Source of the DNA: Branchiostoma floridae
Taxonomy: Eukaryota; Chordata; Leptocardii; Amphioxiformes; Branchiostomatidae
Assembly (NCBI RefSeq): GCF_000003815.2
Contig: NC_049996.1
Location: forward strand, 6,218,012-6,282,011
Direction: 5' to 3'
Length of the DNA: 64,000 nt
The number at the start of each line of letters is the position of its first letter. Positions within the stretch are counted from its first letter, which is position 1. The translations under genes were made by a program, and so were the position numbers. This document shows, one piece after another, positions 14,501 to 22,259 of this stretch. The notes under the pieces were generated by a model. That model was not told where the DNA came from, did not search any database, and saw only the letters and a list, made by a program, of their open reading frames with translations.

Positions 14501-15600
14501 TTGGAAGGCACCAATGGGCAGCCTGATTTAATCACACTTCTATAAAGCCTGCCCTACGTTGCCAACAGGGAGGAGCCAGGTACAGCCCTGGACAGCGGAG
14601 TTTGCGTTACACAGACTAACAAATTGGTAAACCAGGTGTTTCGAACCCTGTTCTTCCAAAGATTTGCCCACATACCAAATATCATCAGAATCCATCCAGA
14701 TCAAAAGTATCTGGAAACAGAAACCCTGAAACAGACACCCAAAGCAATACCTCCGGATCCATTTCTAAATCTAATGGAGGATCTTGGCTGAAAGTTGGAG
14801 GCACGGGTTGGTGGACATGTGTTTTCCATGTGGGTGTGGAGCCAGTGCAACTCTGACAGCTCAGTACATGATGATGTACACATAGCAAACACTGAAACAT
14901 ACAAGCCGATCAGGCCTCATAGAGGCAGGTGGCCACAATGACACAGGAAAATTCAACACCTTTCTATTACAACTTAGGCACACTTTACAAACATTTTCTG
15001 AGACGTCTTGGTCTTCCAATGACGTTTCACAAAAATTACACCAATATATATATTGCTTAATGTAGAAATAGAGTGGGCCAGCTACCATCAACAGTGAATT
15101 ACATTATAGCTCGCTACGAAAAAAAACATCCTCGGTATATATAGTACCGAGTTCCCTCACCTGATTTGCTGGTGGCACAGAGTTGTAAAATTTATGGCCC
15201 CAAGTTGACTTTGTATCAGCGTCCTTCAAGAAATGAGTTTCTAGATTATACAGTAAACGTGCAAGCCCGTGTTCCTCGTTGAACGGAGTTCCCAACATGA
15301 CGTTACTAGTTCAGTATTTAAAGATCGTTCAGATGCCAGTGTGCCCCCCTCCCCCACCAAACTTCTGAGTAAATTCTGACCCCGAACATGCTATGACGTA
15401 CAACAGGTCCTTGACAACTCCTCCCAAGGTTACGTGACATAACTGTACCAGCCTTTTGTGACTGAGTTCCACTTTGGTGACAATAACGTCTTAATGTGGC
15501 GATGACAACTGTGACGACAATCTTAGTCCTGCCCTTCTCTATTAAACAGAATTTGGGCTCAAGTCTCCCAAGAACTTACCTTCTCCAACATGGCCGCCAT
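1546..15600 (-). CDS. ITPRID/TESPA1-family (KRAP-like) IP3-receptor-interacting protein, 3' end outside window
   Basis: Spliced minus-strand gene; coding exons 13519-13384, 12837-12748, 10907-10835, 9364-9099, 8384-8288, 7922-7749, 6974-6766, 4903-4008, 2925-2779 and 1710-1546, with a probable 5' exon at 15600-15580. All junction phases agree and give about 751 codons without a stop; the C-terminus lies left of the window. Hallmarks seen: EDDLTLGSEAKLL, the DPEELLLSLGFG motif followed by RVPERFLQQ and GGVDLSQF (the IP3-receptor-binding KRAP domain), and QSDSSGFADD near the end. Known family role: ITPRID2/KRAP and TESPA1 bind inositol trisphosphate receptors and tie them to actin or to receptor signalling; a role here in calcium-store organisation is inferred. 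Between motifs the protein is polar, Ser/Thr-rich and probably disordered. The N-terminus is the weakest part of the model. It could be the single pro-orthologue of ITPRID1, ITPRID2 and TESPA1. Confidence 0.85.
2240..2392 (-). repeat. tRNA-derived SINE
   Basis: The minus strand has an A-box-like TGTAGTGGTTAGTGG and a perfect B box GGTTCGAATCC about 40 nt later, then an unrelated tail. Acceptor-stem pairing is absent, so it is a SINE head and not a tRNA gene. It sits in an ITPRID intron. Confidence 0.6.
2779..2925 (-). CDS. ITPRID-like gene, coding exon
   Basis: Exactly 49 codons in phase 0 between TTCCAACAG and GTATGA. Encodes VPNVDAESPPEELLLPR and a Pro/Thr-rich remainder ending SFDMEE. Confidence 0.78.
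4008..4903 (-). CDS. ITPRID-like gene, large exon
   Basis: An 896-nt exon between CGTCTTTAAG and GTTTGT, entering in phase 1 (GLYECPVSTLYHRR) and leaving in phase 0. About 298 residues, rich in Ser, Gln and charged residues, with basic patches such as RKRSLSMPH. It looks disordered, as in the middle of ITPRID2. Confidence 0.85.
4985..5066 (+). repeat. LINE 3' coding remnant
   Basis: Encodes DFDTAEDENHFVLHCTSLS, which resembles the C-terminal Cys/His segment of non-LTR retrotransposon ORF2 (ED-HF--HC--Y). Only this scrap is readable; a similar, longer copy lies at 10.45 kb. Confidence 0.45.
5857..5931 (+). repeat. LINE 3' tail with (ATTC)n
   Basis: Carries GTGACCTGTACTCAGC then CACAATAAAGG and a run of ATTC. 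The same tail occurs at about 10757 and 37528, marking 3' ends of one LINE family. Confidence 0.6.
5931..6840. repeat. GT-rich minisatellite, 7 copies of a 105-132 bp unit derived from an ITPRID exon
   Basis: Copies of the conserved block begin near 6024, 6150, 6272, 6377, 6509, 6641 and 6758, separated by (GT)n and C-runs. The seventh copy is the 3' end of the KRAP-domain exon itself. On the minus strand each block reads VDLSQF(M)ARERGQDS and keeps the exon's GTCGGT splice-donor context. Copy 3 is the most diverged. The long apparent ORFs across the array are an effect of repetition. Confidence 0.9.
6766..6974 (-). CDS. ITPRID-like gene, KRAP IP3-receptor-binding exon
   Basis: Begins after TGTCTTCAG and ends at GGGCAG before GTCGGT. 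Encodes SIEGLLQSRTCDPEELLLSL then GFGG, RVPERFLQQQSQ and GGVDLSQFMARERGQDSAM. This matches the family core (DPEE-L--LGFG, RIP-RF, GID---F). A run of seven G within the exon sets the downstream frame. Its last third is the source of the adjacent minisatellite. Confidence 0.88.
7023..7363. mobile_element. Small inverted-repeat DNA element in an ITPRID intron
   Basis: The left end GGTTCTAGCCAGGATTTC and following ATTTTAGCGTAGTGGG are mirrored by CCCACTACGCTAAAAT and CTAGAACC at the right end. Arms are about 31 bp and no coding capacity is visible. Confidence 0.6.
7749..7922 (-). CDS. ITPRID-like gene, coding exon
   Basis: Acceptor CTTCAAAG, donor GTACTC. Encodes 58 residues including GTHCYWLSNHARMSRQARL and a Ser/Thr-rich end (TETSTQTSLS) just before the receptor-binding motif. 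Confidence 0.75.
8288..8384 (-). CDS. ITPRID-like gene, exon with EDDLTLG motif
   Basis: Flanked by GTTTTCAG and GTTAGT. Encodes AGKISRGDGTEDDLTLGSEA and KLLDPAVTTV; EDDLTLG-EA-LL is shared with TESPA1 and is a strong family diagnostic. Confidence 0.8.
8488..8543. repeat. (AC)n microsatellite
   Basis: An uninterrupted CA/AC run of roughly 45 nt within an ITPRID intron. Confidence 0.9.
8652..8995. repeat. TTGCA-rich dispersed repeat
   Basis: Begins CAGGGTTTGAAATACAC and contains repeated CTTGCA/TGCAAG motifs up to a CAGCCCCTGG end. It resembles in style the CAGGGCTC elements at 49.5 and 55.5 kb, but is more degenerate. Confidence 0.35.
9099..9364 (-). CDS. ITPRID-like gene, coding exon
   Basis: Flanked by CTAACAG and GTGAGA; 88 codons, fully open in the linked phase. 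The product is Ser/Thr/Gly-rich and ends in an acidic run (DDPLTDTEAEDG) that leads into the conserved EDDLTLG region of the next exon. Confidence 0.7.
9480..9580 (-). repeat. Possible degenerate tRNA-derived SINE
   Basis: The minus strand has GAGTTTGATTCC resembling a decayed B box, with flanking sequence similar in style to the other SINE heads. The A box is poor. Confidence 0.3.
10445..10815 (+). repeat. 5'-truncated LINE, ORF2 C-terminus plus 3' UTR
   Basis: Encodes GKVEDEVHFTMDCPLYDSDR and continues 79 residues to a stop after ITKKREEVE. This is the typical C-terminal zinc-knuckle-like end of CR1/L2/RTE-type ORF2. It is followed by the shared tail GTGACCTGTACTTAGC, AATAAAGG and CATTCATT. 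It lies antisense to the ITPRID gene in an intron. Confidence 0.8.
10835..10907 (-). CDS. ITPRID-like gene, coding exon (ESVKQWL segment)
   Basis: Begins after TTTCATAG. Encodes RSCSLSSQESVKQWLKSVD, corresponding to the short helical NKIEDWL-type segment of TESPA1. Two donors compete: GTAGTG at 10834 keeps the frame, while the better-looking GTGAGT at 10831 would create TAG at the junction. The frame-keeping donor is used here. Confidence 0.65.
11267..11946. mobile_element. PIF/Harbinger-type miniature element (680 bp)
   Basis: Terminal inverted repeats of 51 bp beginning GACCCCGTTCACACTC are perfect as read. The flanks are TAA on both sides (11264-11266 and 11947-11949), the 3-bp target duplication of PIF/Harbinger elements. 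Each TIR contains its own palindrome built on AAGCGGCTTC/GAAGCCGCTT. No transposase is present. Confidence 0.85.
12043..12434. mobile_element. hAT-like non-autonomous element
   Basis: Ends TAGGGGTGGGTATCC and GGTACCCACCCCTA are inverted repeats, and the interior is full of GGACC/GGTCC motifs. No clean target duplication is visible. Related copies lie at 31.4 and 52.8 kb. Confidence 0.55.
12748..12837 (-). CDS. ITPRID-like gene, coding exon
   Basis: Begins after TTCTGCAG and ends before GTCAGT. It continues the phase of the 13.4 kb exon and encodes GSPDYPYTMATDDTCETSK and on, a polar acidic segment with no recognisable fold. Confidence 0.65.
13384..13532 (-). CDS. ITPRID-like gene, exon with probable start codon
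   Basis: The acceptor TTACAG precedes 13532 and the donor GTAAAT follows 13384. In the frame that matches the next exon, a TGA is followed by ATG at 13519, giving MYEDQTETCEPVVLTL. The start has a purine at -3. The exon ends in phase 1. If an upstream exon supplies phase 2 through the AG just before 13520, the protein would extend further N-terminally. Confidence 0.6.
14555..14630. repeat. Short dispersed repeat shared with 62.17 kb
   Basis: Same TACAGCCCTGGACAGCGGAG / TTTGCGTTACACAGACTA block, in the 5' intron of the ITPRID-like gene. Confidence 0.75.
15580..15600 (-). other. Candidate first exon / 5' UTR start of the ITPRID-like gene
   Basis: The minus strand reads ATGGCGGCCATGTTGGAGAAG followed by a strong GTAAGT donor. 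The core resembles a YY1 site (GCCATNTTG), common just downstream of animal start sites. Joining to the acceptor at 13534-13533 gives MAAMLEK-VLLKDV and then a stop, so it is more likely 5' UTR with a short upstream ORF than the true N-terminus. Confidence 0.45.
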
Positions 15601-16670
15601 CGCGCGAGCCAAGATCTGATCTGATTGACGACAAATTAAATCCAAGCGATTTAACATCAGCTAGACGCCACGTTGGGGCAGCAAAGGCACGAGACGAACC
15701 GTTCCTTGTGTATTAAACTGTTCGGTAACAATGTTGTTGGAGTGAAACATGAGAGAAAGTACCATACGTCACCAGCACCAGCTGGCACCAAAGTTTCGAC
15801 GTGTTTTCTACCACTTCCGGTATGCAAGTCCTTCGCTTCCGGTATGTGAGCGCGGGATCTTGTGGTCACGTGACGACGACGTCTTGAGTTAGTAGTTAGA
15901 CGTTTTTGTAGCTCGAAATACTAGGTATTAAAGGAGGACAATCTGACAAAGGCTCGTGTTGTAGCCCATCCTGCACACAATTACTTCAGTTCCATGGTCA
16001 TGTTCATAGGCCATATCAAGGACATCTTTTGTCTTTGTATTTAATCCCAAAGAGGGTCTGCATGCTTTTCCGTAAGGCATTATTAAAGAACGACTTTTTA
16101 ATTTCCCGTAATTCGTAGGGAAGTTATTTTATTTTACGTATTTCGTAAAGATGGTGGGAAAATTTACAACGTAGCCAGTTTCAACGTCATCGAGCCTAAA
16201 GTTAAACATTTCACATAAGGAGTCTATCGGCGAGCCTAAAGGCCTAGAATGTCCTTTAAATCGTAGTTTGGCCTCCGAAAGTAAGTCGTGGCGTGAAATT
16301 GCTCCTGACAATATACAGGAAATGGCGTTTCAGAATGGCAAGATTTCAAAATTTCGCATGACCTCCCTTCCGACGCCTTCACCTTCCATTCGACATGGAA
16401 AAAAACGCGGTAACGTTTATACTAGTAACAAAACAGTGCCGCAGTGAACGAACCCCGCAGTGCCGCACCCGTGTCCCAAGTGCAGTGAGAGTCCACCTTA
16501 AGGGTCTAGCCTAACAGTACTTTTACACTAAACCTCAGACCTCACAAACCTCGGTCTTACACCCTCCTTCGTAACCCCAAAAAGTGTGGCAATTAGAATT
16601 ATTGCCATGGCGACGGTTTTATTGTTTATAAATATTAAGGATTGTTGTTATTAATAAAGGGTTAATGCCC

Positions 16671-16770
16671 NNNNNNNNNNNNNNNNNNNNNNNNNNNNNN
16701 NNNNNNNNNNNNNNNNNNNNNNNNNNNNNNNNNNNNNNNNNNNNNNNNNNNNNNNNNNNNNNNNNNNNNN
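16671..16770. other. Assembly gap (100 N)
   Basis: Exactly 100 unresolved bases inside duplicated copy A; 100 is a conventional placeholder length, so the real size is unknown. Confidence 0.98.
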
Positions 16771-17134
16771 ATTATCTCACCATATACACCGAGGATAAGG
16801 CGGGGCATTAAAGTTATTATCATATAGCCTACCCAAACTTGCAAATTCCTGTATGACGCATAGATCCTTTGGTACTATACGTGTGAATTCCTTTGTCGAA
16901 TTTCTGAAAGTTCAGATTGGTACATACATATGTAAGGAGATTACAGATTGCATTTTGAAACCAAAATGTCCGCAGAAAATATTCGAAACATTGCAGGCTT
17001 TTTAGAAAAACAAAACTCATTATCAATGTTAACAGAAGGAGCCATTCCCCCTTGCAGTCTGCTCCGGCATATGTTTTGCTCCTTTTTATTGGCCAATGCC
17101 TGCATATACCTTTCTTTCGTTCCTTTTGATTGGT

Positions 17135-17262
17135 CAAAATGAATTAACACCCGCACCGGTGTTAATTCAAAATGAATTAACACCAGCACCGGTGTTAATT
17201 CAAAATGAATTAACACCACTGGTGTTAATTCAAAATGAATTAACACCACTGGTGTTAATTTG
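17135..17262. repeat. Tandem array of palindromes (4 units of 30-33 bp)
   Basis: Units start at 17135, 17168, 17201 and 17231. Each reads CAAAATGAATTAACACC, a GC-rich centre, then GGTGTTAATT, so each unit is itself an inverted repeat with half-sites AATTAACACC/GGTGTTAATT. Confidence 0.9.
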
Positions 17263-18189
17263 CACCTGCCTGGCCGGAATCTTTGTGTTACGGCGTCATA
17301 ACCAACGTGGAACGGGGCCTTCTGATTGGTCCGCGGCGCCTGGCTATCTGATAATGAGTTTTAATAGTCGTATTCCATTCGCCTGGTGATTAATGTTTAG
17401 AGAGCATTGCTGTCAAAAGGGGTTCTCTTGTGAGTGAAGGGTGAACTAATAATAGCTTAAGTAGAAATTGATTTAGTTTAGACGTTATTCCCTTTTTGTT
17501 TATCTATGATTATCATTTCCCTTCTTTGTTAAGTATGTTTATGTATACCACTACTACCTTACCCTGTATGCAATTAGCCCTCGGGCATGAATTTGCAATA
17601 AAGATTATTATTAATAATGTAAATGCTTCTCATCAATTTTACAAATCAGACCCTCATTTACATAAATCATATCAGTTGATCATCTTCTCTAGCTAAATAA
17701 CAATATGCTAAAAATATCAAAGTCTTGGCAAAGAAAGCTATTGTAGTATTTTCTAATAATTTATGTAAATGAAACCCTAATTTACTTGATGTATGTCTGA
17801 TAACGTTCAAATATCGTAGTTGCCAAATGTTGCAAGAATGAAATTATCATCATTAACCCCTTTGATATTATAACAATTTCTCAATGATTATGCAAATCAG
17901 ATAACAATTTGTATTATTTCATGCCTATCTAAATTTCTCTATTTTAAAATTACATATGCTATAAGTTCAAAGGCTCCAAGCTACCTCTATACCATGTACC
18001 GGCAATATAAAATTACTGAACTTAGGCTGTTTTATCCATGACGTTTAATTGGTCATGTTTTCATGCTATGGTATTTCTTGTGTGGTTTTGAAATGTTTAC
18101 ACTTTGCATTCATCAATTTTGCCAATAAATGCTATTAAACAAATAAGTTGAATCAGATGTGTAGTGTTTGTTTTAAACTAGACTTGAAA

Positions 18190-18797
18190 CGAAATGGATT
18201 GGTTCTCCCGTCCCACACCCTTAACCAGACGCCAAATGGACACCCTTTACCCCCTGTGAAACTAATGGTGAACCCCTCGCTTGACCCTGAGTGAAATGGT
18301 CTCTTCTTCCCACACCCTCAACCCCTTGTGAAATGTATGGCCCCTTCTCCCCACACCCTTTGCCCCTTGTGAAATGGATGGCCCCTTCTCCCCACACCCT
18401 TAACCCCTTGTGAAACAAATGGTGCATCTCTTGCCTGACCCCTCAATGAAATGGTCTCTTCTCCCCACACCCTTAACCCCTTGTGAAATGGATGGCCCCT
18501 TCTCTCCACACCCTTTGCTCCTTGTGAAACAAATGGTTCATCCCTTGCCTGACCCTGAATAAAATGATCCCTTCTCCCCACACCCTTAACCCCTTGTGAA
18601 ATGGATGGCCCCTTCTCCCCACACCCTTAGCCTTTTGTGAAACAAATGGTCCATCCTTTGCCTGACCCTCAACTCAATGGTCTCTTCTCCCCACACCTTG
18701 TGAAATGGATGGCCCCTTCTCCCCACGTCCTTTGCCCCTTGTGAAACAAATGGCCCCTCCCTTGCCCCTTGTGAAACAAATGGCCCCTCCCTCGCCT
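18190..18797. repeat. CTTCTCCCCACACCC satellite, left block
   Basis: Degenerate tandem copies built from CTTCTCCCCACACCC, TTAACCCCTTGTGAAA and CAAATGG/TTGCCTGACCCT phrases. The block is interrupted at 18798 by an inverted-repeat element and resumes at 19714. Confidence 0.85.
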
Positions 18798-19713
18798 GGG
18801 GTTTACGGAAAAGGCTGGGCTGTCTACCTGGGCTGGCTATCACGTCAGGCTACTTAGACCTACGAAAGCCCATTGGGACAAAAGCTGTTTTAACAGTAGG
18901 GGTTGTTTGTGCTCAGCGAAGAAGCTGTGTCTGAAGGATCTGTGTGTTATTATGTGAATGAGCTGTGTGAAGTGGCAGTGTGTGAAGGAGCTGTTTGTGA
19001 AGCAGCTGTGTTTGAAGGAGCTGTGTGTGAAGGGGCTGTGTGTGAAGCAGCTGTGTTTGAATCAGTGCCACCGATCTTGCGCGCTTGGGAAGGGCTCTTA
19101 ACACGACTTTCCTCCCTTCACTAGGGTAGAGAAAAGAGTACCTAGCTTCGGTAAGGGCCCTCCCTCAGATAGGGCGGAAACTAGGGGTCCTTCCTTCCCA
19201 GTGTAAGTGGTTCAAACCCTTAAGTCCTATGGCCACACATGGGGTAATTGCTGTCGTATTGAGGTCACCTGAGTTAGCCCCAAATCGCAGCAGTTCCAGA
19301 CCCTTGCACTTTAGCAACACTTATTTTAATCTCCTCACAATTCAATTGTCGATCCTAATGTATGGCGCAGAAGCCTGGATCCCGACAGCCACTAAAGAAC
19401 GGCTCCTTTAACGCCTTTGACCAACTAGCCACCAGTCTTAAGACTAATCCAAACAGCCTGAATGTGTGAAGGGAGGAAAGTCGTGTTAATAGCCCTTCCC
19501 AAGGGCACAAGATCGGTGACATATCAACTGATTTGAACCCAGAACCTCTGGGTTATGTAACAAACACAATAGCTTCACACACAGCTTCTTCATTGAGCCC
19601 TACTGCTAAAACAGCTTTTGTCCCAATGGGCTTTCGTAGGTCCAAGTAGCCTGACGTGATAGCCAGCCCAGGTAGCCAGCCCAGGTAGACAGCCCAGCCT
19701 TTTCCGTAAACCC
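18798..19713. mobile_element. Fold-back (MULE-like) element nested in the satellite
   Basis: Outer inverted arms of about 105 bp start GGGTTTACGGAAAAGGCTG. Inversion resumes further in (CACCGATCTTGCGCG near 19069 against its complement near 19500), so nearly the whole element folds back. Satellite flanks CCCTCGCCTG and CCCTTGCCTG look like a 9-10 bp target duplication with one mismatch, as in Mutator-like elements. The left arm carries a 15-bp tandem (GTGTGTGAAGGAGCT) and the middle a LINE scrap. No transposase is visible. Confidence 0.7.
19346..19425 (+). repeat. LINE reverse-transcriptase remnant
   Basis: Encodes QLSILMYGAEAWIPTATKER, resembling the YG-E-W segment after the RT catalytic core in non-LTR retrotransposons. 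It is embedded in the fold-back element. Confidence 0.5.
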
Positions 19714-20000
19714 CCCTTGCCTGACCCTGAGTGAAATGGTCTCTTCTCCCCACAACCTTAACTCCTTGTGAAATGGATGGTCCCTTCTCCCCACACCCTT
19801 TGCCCCTTCTGAAACAAATGGTGCATCCCTTGCCCGACCCTGAGTGAAATGGTCTCTTCTCCCCGCACTCTTAACCCCTTGTGAACTGGATGGCCCCTTC
19901 TCCCCACACCCTCAACCCCTTGTGAAACAAATGGTACACCCCTTGCCTGACCCTCAATGAAATGGCCTTTTCTCCCCATACCCTTAACCCCTTGGAATAG
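19714..20000. repeat. CTTCTCCCCACACCC satellite, right block
   Basis: Continuation of the array broken by the fold-back element, with the same units (TGACCCTGAGTGAAATGGTC, CTTCTCCCC). Degenerate copies trail to about 20320. Confidence 0.8.
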
Positions 20001-20849
20001 CCTCATGGAACACTTCTGCTTAAAAATCAACTAAACACACTTTTGCCCAAAAATGAATCTTAAAAAGTTTGCGTGCAAGAATAGACAATTCCAAACAGGT
20101 AAAAGGGTGAAATAGACCAGTCCAAAAACTCTACCTGTGGTATTGCTGAAATATGGAAATGTTGTTGAAATGGATCCCACATCCTTTAATGTAAAATAGC
20201 CCCTGGTGAAATGAATGGTGGCCCTCTTTCCACACCCTTGGCCCCTGGTAACATGGATAATCCCTCCTTTGCATGACCCTTTACAACATGTGAAATGGGT
20301 GGCCCCCTTTCCAAGACCCTTTAACAGTAATGTTTGTGCTTGACAGCTGTTGAGGCTGAGAGTAGCTGTGGGCCCCCTGGCGTCATGTTTTGGAAATTCA
20401 GGGGCCAGTTTGTAAAGAAGGACATACCGTTTTTGGTATGTAGATAGCATCATGATGCAAAAAATGGTTCTATCCGTTTTGGCCTACAAATCCGACAGCA
20501 AAAATGCATGGTAATGCGACCTCTGACCCGCTGATCATGCACAATCTTGAACTTCTGCGTCAGATTATTGATCTTCGATCGGAATTGAACCAATGTCTTG
20601 CTGAAGCTGCGTCCTGTCAAGGCCTTGGAAATGTCTCTGAAATCATTCTGGTTCCGATCTATGCTATGCCGTTTTCTCTGGATCTCCTGACACAGTCCTC
20701 CTGCGATAGCTCTCAGGACTGCTAGCTCTCAGTCGACCAAGAGGCGACCCTAATTATTGTTATTATAGTAATTAGGATGTTAAGTTTTACCCTATACCTT
20801 TATTTCGTACTCTGTGTAATAGTTGCTGCCGCACATTCTACATATACAG

Positions 20850-20905
20850 TGTACAATTGTCGTGCAATTAATTTCATTCATTCATACATACATATATATA
20901 CTGTC
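20850..20905 (+). repeat. Possible LINE/SINE tail
   Basis: GTGCAATTAATTTCATTCATTCATACATA resembles the GTGCAATAAAG-ATTC tails of the LINE copies elsewhere. The preceding 73-codon ORF at 20504 has no recognisable motif. Confidence 0.3.
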
Positions 20906-21159
20906 AAGGCAAGGACAGTCCACATCAGAGACAAGGGATGTCTATGACAGCATCAAAAAGTTGATAATATGGAGGAAAAAGGATGCCTGAGAAACTAAAG
21001 CTGAATTAAAAACAAAAGCTAACCATCACACCTATACCCAGCCATTACAACGACAGCTATTCCTAACATTCATCTTAAACTTCGAACAACAATTAATATG
21101 CATTGTAGTTTTTCCATTTTGCGGCTGCAGATTGGACGTTGGATCGTGGAATGAACGGA

Positions 21160-21975
21160 CCTGTTCAAGCTTTGCCGTGCCATAACTCAAGAACCTCTTG
21201 ATGAATTAAAATGGTATTTGGTATGTAGGTAGGAGTTGGGAGGACGAAGTTTAGGGTCGATGTTGGCCCCCCTGGTATGTGACCTTGGTACTGCAACAGA
21301 ATTTTTGTTGTTGTTGTATCTTATGACCTGGACATGCTATGGTCTTGATTTTATGGTGGTAGATAGCTTCTGATATCAGGAAGAAGTGTACTAAATATAT
21401 AATGTTCATTTGGGCCCCTAGCGGCTTGCTCTGAAACTGCAAGGGCAATTTTATCAAAATCATCCAAGGAGCTTAACGGAGTATAGGAATGATGGATTTC
21501 CATGATATTTAGCATGCATATATCTTGGAAAGAGATGTACATAATGAAGTGCAAATTATGCATTAATTTGCATACTTAATGAGAAAAGTCTATAGGTACA
21601 GAGTTTTCCATTATAGGACTCAAATACCTGTAACATATGTAGTTTGTGGTAGGTGTAAGATTAGCCAATATCAATTATGCAAATAAGTTCCTGATTTGCA
21701 TAATATTACATAAAATTAATGTCCTAATTCATGTACGTGTAGTAAGTGATTGGATTGTTAACATTGTGACCTGTGTAAGTTAGTTAAAGGTGTACATAAC
21801 TAAGCATGAATTATGCAGATGTGAAAGTTATTTGCATAATCAGAATATTTCATGGAGGTATGAGGTCTCCGAACTCTTGTTTCACTAGCGTTTGTGATGA
21901 TGCTTTGGTTTTAATTATTCGAAATCATTCAAAATAACAGTCTAGCAGTTAACTAGGAGGTATGAGGTCTCCGAA
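21160..21975. repeat. Dispersed repeat ending CATGGAGGTATGAGGTC
   Basis: Phrases such as ATAACTCAAGAAC, GGTACTGCA, GGGCCCCTAGCGGCT and the end ATTTCATGGAGGTATGAGGTC-CCGAACTCTTGTTT match the units at 58.9-61.05 kb and a fragment at 40.65-40.9 kb. Confidence 0.7.
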
Positions 21976-21982
21976 CCCTTGT

Positions 21983-22050
21983 TGTAGGAAGTAGCTCAGT
22001 GGTTAGTGCAAGGGCTCTCGGTTCGACCCGGGTTCGAGTCTAAGGAGGGA
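21983..22050 (+). repeat. tRNA-like SINE head
   Basis: A box TAGCTCAGTGGTTAG and B box GGTTCGAGTCT with normal spacing. Stems do not close into a full cloverleaf, so it was not called as a tRNA gene. Confidence 0.5.
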
Positions 22051-22259
22051 GTATTTTTTCCATTGTCCTTTTTTTTTAAACATCCATTTGTAAACAATAA
22101 TTGTACAGGTTCTGTTGAAAAATTGTACAGGTTTTGTTGTCTATGTTTAATCTTATTGTATATGAATTGTCACGCAGAATAGTGGTACAATATCACTAAT
22201 GAAGATCATAATAAAACAAATTATTCCATCGAAACCATTCGTCGTAAGTGATTCTTTAA

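Larger units (their letters stand above)
15905..18000. repeat. Duplicated segment, copy A
   Basis: Shares long near-identical blocks with 22260-23880: TGTAGCTCGAAATACT, the GTGTGGCAATTA-ATTATTGCCATGGCGAC block, the CGTATTCCATTCGCCTGG block and the AT-rich block from about 17610. The block order differs between copies, and the gap interrupts this copy. Confidence 0.75.

Noticed and set aside
17135-17262. CRISPR array
   Set aside because: Units are contiguous palindromes without unique spacers, in a eukaryotic genome.
18221-18843. Minus-strand ORFs with GVGRRDHF/VSQG repeats
   Set aside because: Produced by the satellite unit, with no start or splice context and no known repeat-protein pattern.
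20504-20725. 73-codon ORF with an LRSELNQCLAEA helix
   Set aside because: No motif, no splice partners, followed by a retroelement-like tail; most likely a fragment of a repeat.
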